This document shows positions 4,637 to 9,351 of a DNA stretch of 9,351 nucleotides, piece by piece. A model generated the notes under the pieces. That model was given only the letters and a program-made list of their open reading frames with translations. It searched no databases and was not told the origin of the DNA. The stretch is from Planctomycetota bacterium (GTDB taxonomy: Bacteria; Planctomycetota; Phycisphaerae; Phycisphaerales; UBA1924): contig JAEYVB010000340.1 in assembly GCA_023429345.1 (NCBI GenBank), forward strand, positions 1-9,351, given 5' to 3'. How positions within the stretch are numbered: the first letter of the stretch is position 1; each line of letters begins with the position of its first letter. The position numbers and the translations under genes were made by a program.

Positions 4637-6679
4637 TCATCCCAGGAAATCCAGCAGCGTCCGGCCGAAGCTCTGGGCGGTGACCTGGAGCCCGGCCTGC
4701 AACTGCAGCTGAAGCATGTTCAGCCGCACCGCCGCCTCGGTGTAGTCCAGGTCCCGCAGTTCGCTCCGGATGCTCAAGTCCAGCAACTCCTGTTCGTCCA
4801 GCTCCTTCGCGCCGCTCTGGACGCGTTGGGCGTAGGCCCCGACGGTCGCCCGCGTCTGCGCGAGCCGCTCCGTCGTGCCTTCCAGCCGCTCTCCCGCAAG
4901 CGTTATGCCAATCGTGTCGTCGTTCCGCAGAGCATCGCGGAGATCGATCAACATCGTGAAGAGATTGTCCACCCGCACGGTCGCGCGGTCCTGGCCGCGG
5001 AACTGCCCCGAGCCGTCGTCGGTCAGCGTGGTCAGCCCGAGGTGCTCCGCGGCGAGGGAGTTGTTCTCGGCTTCCACTGTGATCTGGCCGCCAAGGCCCG
5101 CATCCTGGGCGAGCACGATGCCGTTGGCGTCATCCCCAAGCCGCGCCTCGAAGTCCGTCGGCACGGTCAGGCCCGCGGCCGCGGCCTGATTGTTGATGCG
5201 GTCGAGGATCGCCTGCACCGTCGTCAGGTCTTCCGGGCGGAGGTCGACGTTGAAGCTCGTGCCGTTGCCCAGGGTGACGGAGAAATCCACATCGCGGGCG
5301 GGGTCGGGCAGGCCGCTGACCGGGTCCACGCCGCCGTGGGCGATCTGGACGCCGCGGCCGTCGTTGAAGTCGCTCACCCGGGTGTCCTGGCCGAGCGAAC
5401 GGATCCCCAGGCGGCTGGCGGTGAGCCCCTGGCCGGCGATTTCCTCGATGCCCAGGGCCTGTGTGCGCCCGGCGGCGACCTCGTTGAGGACGTTGATGCC
5501 GGTGCCGGCCTCGTTGATCTCGACGCGGACACCGAGGCCCGTGCCCTGGATGAGGTTGCGGATGTCCTCGATCGTCTGAGCGGAGGAGAGGTCGACGATG
5601 CGGGATTGCCCCATGCTCCGGATGCGGATCTGGCCCAGGGGGCCGGTCACGCCGGCGAGGGAGGTGATGGGGGAGTTCCAGGTCAGGCGCGGCTGGAGGT
5701 CGGCGCCCAGCGCGTTGCCGGCGGCGAACGGGATGCCGGCCAGGCCGAGGTCCTGGGCGATCACACCGGCGGAAGTATCGAAGAAGTGGAGCTCGGGGTC
5801 GGGCGGCCCGCCCGCGGCGACATCGATGCTGAGCGAGCCTCCGGCGAAGCTGACGCCGCCCGGGCCGAGGATGGTCACGCTGTTGGCGGCCTCGTAGTCC
5901 TCGATGGCCCGCGTGATGCGGTCGACGACGGTCTGGACATCCTCCGCGCCGGCGAGGTCGATCTGCGTGCGCGGGCCCCCGTCGAAGCTGAACTCGATGA
6001 CGCCGAGCTCGATGCCCAGGCCGCGGGCGCCCTCGAGGTCGGCGATCAGCGTGCTCCCGGTGAGCACGGGGTCCATATCGACGGTGCCCTGGACACGGGC
6101 GGAGGTGGAGCCGATGGCGCTGCCGGCGCCGAGCGTGATGGGGATGTTGGAGCCGATACCCAGGTCGGTGAGGAGGCCCTCGCCGTGGGCCTTGTAGCGG
6201 TAGCCGCCGAGGATGTGCTCGATGGGGGGTGTGCCGGGGGCGGAGCCGCCGAAGATATGCCCGGAGACGGATGTGCGGTTGGAGATGCCAAAGAGGCCCT
6301 GGATGAGGGAGTCGATGACTTGCGCCTGGGACTCGCGTTCCTCGGCGCTCGAGCCGAGCCCGACCTGCGCGGAGGCGATCGAGCGGGCCTCGAGCACGAG
6401 GTCGTTGGCGTCGGCGAGGGCCTGGTCCAGGGCCGAGAGGGCCCCGTCGGCGTGGTCGAGGTTGCGCCGTCGCTGGGCCATCCGGTCGAGCCGGTCGTCG
6501 AGGACCGAGATCGTCGCGGCCTTGACCGAGTTGTCGCTGAAGCGGTTGATGGCGCGCCCGGTGGACATCTGCTCCTGCACCTGGAAGAGCGAGAGGTTGC
6601 TGCGGGTGATGGAGGCGAGCGAGCCCTGCGCGATCAGGAGGTTGGGCGCCCGGCTCAGGTTGGAAGGGATCGAGCTCAT
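4637..6679 (-). CDS. flgL: FlgL (HAP3), hook-filament junction protein, enlarged (680 aa)
   Basis: FlgL forms the second junction ring between hook and filament and is exported with FlgN help. The N-terminus (1-130) has the flagellin-like helical fold with STGRAINRFSDN at 39-50 and a heptad-rich stretch DRLDRMAQRRRNLDHADGALSALDQAL. ISNRTSVSGHIFGGS at 132-146 matches the FlgL/HAP3 'G-x-Y-x-F-G-G' region. The C-terminus (about 565-680) has LRDLDYTEAAVRLNMLQLQLQ and ends LLDFLG. Typical FlgL is about 300 residues; the extra length comes from a central block (about 211-552) of three Flagellin_IN-like repeats. ATG 6679 lies 11 bases past the flgK stop codon, implying translational coupling; the only Shine-Dalgarno hint is AAGG overlapping that stop. 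Neighbouring FlgK and the terminal motifs support FlgL over a third flagellin. Confidence 0.92.
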   Translation of the reverse strand: MSSIPSNLSRAPNLLIAQGSLASITRSNLSLFQVQEQMSTGRAINRFSDNSVKAATISVLDDRLDRMAQRRRNLDHADGALSALDQALADANDLVLEARSIASAQVGLGSSAEERESQAQVIDSLIQGLFGISNRTSVSGHIFGGSAPGTPPIEHILGGYRYKAHGEGLLTDLGIGSNIPITLGAGSAIGSTSARVQGTVDMDPVLTGSTLIADLEGARGLGIELGVIEFSFDGGPRTQIDLAGAEDVQTVVDRITRAIEDYEAANSVTILGPGGVSFAGGSLSIDVAAGGPPDPELHFFDTSAGVIAQDLGLAGIPFAAGNALGADLQPRLTWNSPITSLAGVTGPLGQIRIRSMGQSRIVDLSSAQTIEDIRNLIQGTGLGVRVEINEAGTGINVLNEVAAGRTQALGIEEIAGQGLTASRLGIRSLGQDTRVSDFNDGRGVQIAHGGVDPVSGLPDPARDVDFSVTLGNGTSFNVDLRPEDLTTVQAILDRINNQAAAAGLTVPTDFEARLGDDANGIVLAQDAGLGGQITVEAENNSLAAEHLGLTTLTDDGSGQFRGQDRATVRVDNLFTMLIDLRDALRNDDTIGITLAGERLEGTTERLAQTRATVGAYAQRVQSGAKELDEQELLDLSIRSELRDLDYTEAAVRLNMLQLQLQAGLQVTAQSFGRTLLDFLG

Positions 6680-6690
6680 GGTGGTGGGCC

Positions 6691-8421
6691 TTACACGAGG
6701 GCGAGCAGGGTCTGGGTCAGCTCATCGACGACGGTGATGAAGCGGGCCGCGCCCTGGTACTGTCGCTGGTAGGTCAGGAGGTTGATGGACTCCTCGTCCA
6801 CGCTGACGCCGCTGACGGATGCGCGCTGGTTCTCGAGGCTGGCGCGGACGATGCCCGCGGCCTGGGCCTGGTTGCGGGCGGCGTCGGTGCGGACGCCGAA
6901 GCTCTGGGCGGCCTCGATCCAGTTCTGGCTGATGCTCCGGCCGCCGAGGGCCTCGACGGGCGCATCCTGCAGGCCGGCGATGGCCAGGGCGGTGCCGTTC
7001 TCGACGAAGACGCCGTCGACGATCTTGCCGACGCCCAGGAGATTGGGGTTCTCCTTGAGGTCGGTCCGGACGTTGATGTCGGACCCGTCGGAACCGGTGA
7101 AGTAGCTGTTGACGCCGAGCACCGCGAGCACGTCGGAGGTGTCCTTGGTGAAGGCGAAGCTGTACCCGGCGTCGGCCTCGATACGCAGGCGGCCGTCGGC
7201 GCCGAGGGTGGCGCTGACGCCGCCCACGGCGTCGATGGCCGCGGCGAGGTCTTCGGCGGTGGTGTCGTCCTCGAACCCGGGGTCTCCCAGGGCGTTCCGG
7301 CCGTCGAGGTCGACCGGGATCCAGACGGTCTGGGTGTCGCCGGTGGGGCTGGAGACCTGGATCTCGAAGCCGCCGTTTTTCGCGGCGAAAGGGAGGTCGG
7401 CGAAGGTGGTGTTGGCGGGGTCGTTGAGGGCCAGGGCGCGGTCGGGGCCGGCGACGCTGCGCCACGCGCTCGTGGAGGTCAGGCGGCCGGCGTTGGTGCT
7501 CAGGGCGTGGAGGCGGTTGGTCTGGAAGATGAGCTGGGAGGCAACCCGGTCCAGCCGCTCGATCGCGTCGGTAACGGCGCCGTCGCGCTCGGCGAGCGCG
7601 GCGCCCAGGACGCCGGAGCTGACGGTCAGCCGCTGCCCGTCCTCGACGACGTTGAGGCTGACGGAGATCGCGCCGTTCTCGGATTCGCGGCGGAGCTCGA
7701 TGCCGCGGGAGGTGCCGCCCATCACGACGGGCGTCGAGCCGACGAGGATGTCCATCGAGCCGTTAGTCTGCTCGATGGCGCTGACATCCATGTACTCGCT
7801 GAGCCGGCCGATAAGCTCATCGCGCTGGTCCAGGAGGGTTCCGGCGCTGCCGCCGGCGGATTGGGCGCTTGCGATGTGGCGGTTCAGCTCGGCGATCTGC
7901 GTGAGGATCCCGTTGGCCTCCCCGGCCTGGAGGCCGAGTTGGCGGTCCATCTGGGAACGCTGGTCGGAGAGGTCGCTGCGGAGCCGGCGCACGTAGTCGG
8001 CGATGCGCTGGCCCTGCTGGACCACCACCGCGCTCGAGAGGCTGAGGTTGGCCCGCTCGGACCAGGAGTTGAAAAACTTCGACAGCTCGCTCGAGAGGTC
8101 GTTCTCGCCGAGCTCGCCGAGGATGGATTCGATCTGGGAGAGCACGGCGTGCTGCTGCTCGGCGGCGCCGTGCTGCGACATGCCGCCCCAGAGACGCGCC
8201 TGGAGCGCCTCATCGACCTGCCGGCGGACGTCGGATACCTGCACGCCCGTGCCGACCGAGATGCGCCCGGAGAGGCTGCTGCGCAGCGGCGAGAGGGTCG
8301 CGATCTGGCGCGAGTAGCCGGGCGTCGCGGCGTTGGCGAGGTTGTTGCCGGTGACCTGGATCGCCAGTTGGGCGGCGGTCAGGGCCGAGTTGCCGAGGTA
8401 GAGGCTGGAGGTGAGGCCCAT
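6691..8421 (-). CDS. flgK: FlgK (HAP1), hook-associated protein 1 (576 aa)
   Basis: FlgK is the first junction protein added on the hook tip, and FlgL sits on it. The N-terminal flagellar rod/hook signature is clear: LTAAQLAIQVTGNNLANAATPGYSRQ at about 14-39. The family's second hallmark, GTLLDQRDELIGRLSEY, is at 194-210. The middle region carries the variable surface domains. The C-terminus has VSGVSVDEESINLLTYQRQYQGAARFITVVDELTQTLL, the usual FlgK ending that pairs with the N-terminal helix. Length is normal to slightly long. ATG 8421 starts the family motif MGLTSSLYLGNSAL. It follows flgN by 15 bases with only a weak GGGA before the start, so coupling to flgN is likely. No stop or frameshift interrupts it. 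Confidence 0.97.
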   Translation of the reverse strand: MGLTSSLYLGNSALTAAQLAIQVTGNNLANAATPGYSRQIATLSPLRSSLSGRISVGTGVQVSDVRRQVDEALQARLWGGMSQHGAAEQQHAVLSQIESILGELGENDLSSELSKFFNSWSERANLSLSSAVVVQQGQRIADYVRRLRSDLSDQRSQMDRQLGLQAGEANGILTQIAELNRHIASAQSAGGSAGTLLDQRDELIGRLSEYMDVSAIEQTNGSMDILVGSTPVVMGGTSRGIELRRESENGAISVSLNVVEDGQRLTVSSGVLGAALAERDGAVTDAIERLDRVASQLIFQTNRLHALSTNAGRLTSTSAWRSVAGPDRALALNDPANTTFADLPFAAKNGGFEIQVSSPTGDTQTVWIPVDLDGRNALGDPGFEDDTTAEDLAAAIDAVGGVSATLGADGRLRIEADAGYSFAFTKDTSDVLAVLGVNSYFTGSDGSDINVRTDLKENPNLLGVGKIVDGVFVENGTALAIAGLQDAPVEALGGRSISQNWIEAAQSFGVRTDAARNQAQAAGIVRASLENQRASVSGVSVDEESINLLTYQRQYQGAARFITVVDELTQTLLALV

Positions 8422-8436
8422 GCGTGGTCCCGATCG

Positions 8437-8922
8437 CTAGTGGCTGAGGTCCAGGCCCGCGGGGAGCGGCTGCCTCGATTCGATGCGGCCCGAGCGGCCG
8501 TAGGTGCCCGCCTGCGTCAGCACGCGGGCGACCTGCTGCATCAGGCCCTCCATGTGCCCGACGAGGCTCTGCGTCGCCGCCCGCAGGACCGCCATCTCGC
8601 GCTGGACGCGGAGGAGGACGTCCTTGAGCCTGGCCGCGGCGGCGATGATGCGGGTGCGGGCCGGCTCGGGGAGCCCCTGGGCGATGGCGGTGATGGTGGT
8701 GGCGGGTCGGCCGGGGGCGAGCGCGGCGATGAGGTCGCGGCGGATGAACTCGAGGGATTCGATCTGCCGGGCGAGCTCCGCGTGGCGGAGGGCGCAGGCG
8801 TGCACGGCGGCGGCGTCGGCCCTGGAGAGGGCGGCGCGGTGCTCCGCGGCGAGTTCCAGGAGCGCTTCGTGCGCCCGGAGGAGTTCGGCGAGGAGGTCTT
8901 CGAGTTGCTGGGTGTGGTTCAT
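8437..8922 (-). CDS. flgN: FlgN-like flagellar export chaperone (161 aa)
   Basis: FlgN chaperones in other bacteria bind the C-terminal helices of FlgK and FlgL and bring them to the export gate. This protein is almost wholly helical and Leu/Ala-rich: LEDLLAELLRAHEALLELAAEHRAAL at about 7-32, a second helix with RHAELARQIESLEFIRRDLIAAL at about 46-68, and a third long helix near 86-139. This pattern and length (usual range about 140-160) match the FlgN family, which is poorly conserved in sequence. Its position directly before flgK and flgL is the strongest support. The start ATG overlaps the flgJ stop codon as ATGA, so translation is probably coupled. There is no signal peptide or membrane segment, as expected for a cytoplasmic chaperone. 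Confidence 0.85.
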   Translation of the reverse strand: MNHTQQLEDLLAELLRAHEALLELAAEHRAALSRADAAAVHACALRHAELARQIESLEFIRRDLIAALAPGRPATTITAIAQGLPEPARTRIIAAAARLKDVLLRVQREMAVLRAATQSLVGHMEGLMQQVARVLTQAGTYGRSGRIESRQPLPAGLDLSH

Positions 8923-9317
8923 GGTGCGGGCGCGGCGGGGGTTCGGGACGCTCTCAGCAGGTCCTGTGCCAGACGGTCGACGAGGGGAAAGCTCTGGGCG
9001 CGGACGAGCCGCCGCGCAAGTTCGACATCCATCAGCGCACGAAACTGCTTCTCGCCCTGGGAGGGGCCGAAGGGCGCGGGCGTGCGGTCGCTCTCCCGGA
9101 CCTGCTTCAGGAAAGGCTGGATGAAGGTCTGGGCGACGAAGTCCTGGGCGGCCTCGCGGGCCCGCTCGGCGTCGGTCTGGGCCGATGGGCGGGCGGCGCG
9201 GCCGAGCATGGCGGCGAAGGAATCCTGCTCGCGGAGGACATCGGCGCGGCCGGCGGGGAGGGGGCGGATCAGGCCGGCATCGGCGCTGCGACCGAGGGTG
9301 GAGGTGGAGAGGTCCAT
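8919..9317 (-). CDS. flgJ: FlgJ-type rod-binding protein, no muramidase domain (132 aa)
   Basis: The FlgJ N-terminal domain helps cap and assemble the flagellar rod in the periplasm. Residues 50-120 show the family pattern: AAQDFVAQTFIQPFLKQVRE at 56-75, PFGPSQGEKQFRALMDVELARRL at 82-104 and PLVDRLAQDLL at 111-121. The first 50 residues are polar and Ala/Arg-rich without a recognisable motif. The glycosidase domain found in E. coli FlgJ is absent, as in many other phyla, where a separate enzyme does wall digestion. ATG 9317 is the only plausible start, though no clear Shine-Dalgarno precedes it. It leads this run of genes in the window; the upstream gene is outside the window and is often flgI in such clusters. 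Confidence 0.85.
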   Translation of the reverse strand: MDLSTSTLGRSADAGLIRPLPAGRADVLREQDSFAAMLGRAARPSAQTDAERAREAAQDFVAQTFIQPFLKQVRESDRTPAPFGPSQGEKQFRALMDVELARRLVRAQSFPLVDRLAQDLLRASRTPAAPAP

Positions 9318-9320
9318 GGT

Positions 9321-9340
9321 TCCGGGAGGGTCCGGGAGGG
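9321..9340. repeat. Two tandem copies of a 10-bp unit before flgJ
   Basis: TCCGGGAGGG occurs twice in direct succession, 3 bases before the flgJ start codon. On the coding strand it reads CCCTCCCGGA twice. It may be a slippage duplication in the spacer or the end of the preceding gene. It provides no good ribosome site on the coding strand. Confidence 0.7.
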
Positions 9341-9351
9341 ATCCGGCGGGG

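Noticed and set aside
3959..6772. A 937-codon open frame on the plus strand opposite fliW and flgL
   Set aside because: It runs antisense to two clearly conserved genes and its translation is low-complexity Ala/Gly/Asp/Val/Arg sequence without motifs. Long antisense frames are expected in GC-rich coding DNA.
1..9351. CRISPR arrays, tRNA/rRNA genes, insertion sequences or phage genes
   Set aside because: No regularly spaced repeats, cloverleaf or rRNA-like segments, transposase or integrase motifs were seen; the whole window is accounted for by flagellar genes and short spacers.

Overview
The window is a high-GC stretch of late flagellar genes, all on the minus strand. It most likely comes from a Planctomycetota bacterium, possibly class Phycisphaerae. 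That placement rests on the overall protein style: flagellins of about 500 residues with an ITGGG-x-x-FQL segment before the C-terminal D1/D0 helices, a very long FlgL, and a FliW/CsrA pair, which enteric bacteria lack. No taxonomic marker gene is present, so the phylum is an inference.

Read in transcription order (right to left), the genes are: a FlgJ-type rod-binding protein (9317-8919), the export chaperone FlgN (8922-8437, sharing ATGA with flgJ), hook-associated protein FlgK (8421-6691), hook-associated protein FlgL (6679-4637), a 159-base spacer with three consecutive hairpins, FliW (4477-4031), a 109-base spacer with a GGA-loop hairpin, CsrA with a long C-terminal tail (3921-3568), and flagellin 2 (3503-1929) with a terminator behind it. 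A 324-base gap follows. It holds that terminator, a sigma28-like promoter and a long leader for flagellin 1 (1604-84), which ends in a second strong terminator near the left edge.

The genes fit one programme. FlgJ belongs to rod assembly. FlgN escorts FlgK and FlgL to the export gate, and these two form the hook-filament junction. The flagellins then build the filament. FliW and CsrA form the known partner switch: free FliW sequesters CsrA, flagellin titrates FliW, and released CsrA blocks flagellin translation. The order flgN-flgK-flgL-fliW-csrA-flagellin closely matches the Bacillus hag region, but no flgM is visible here.

The most interesting signal is in the leaders. Both flagellin genes carry the identical 12-mer ATCACGGAGGAT over their Shine-Dalgarno sequence. 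In flagellin 2 it folds as a perfect 6-bp hairpin with the loop ACGGAG, a textbook CsrA site. The flagellin 1 leader has a further 6-bp hairpin with the loop ATGGAT. Further GGA-loop hairpins lie before csrA and before fliW. Together these suggest an RNA regulon spread through the operon, with one flagellin encoded next to its regulator and the other on its own promoter. The CsrA tail and an FlgL enlarged by three tandem repeats are secondary points of interest.
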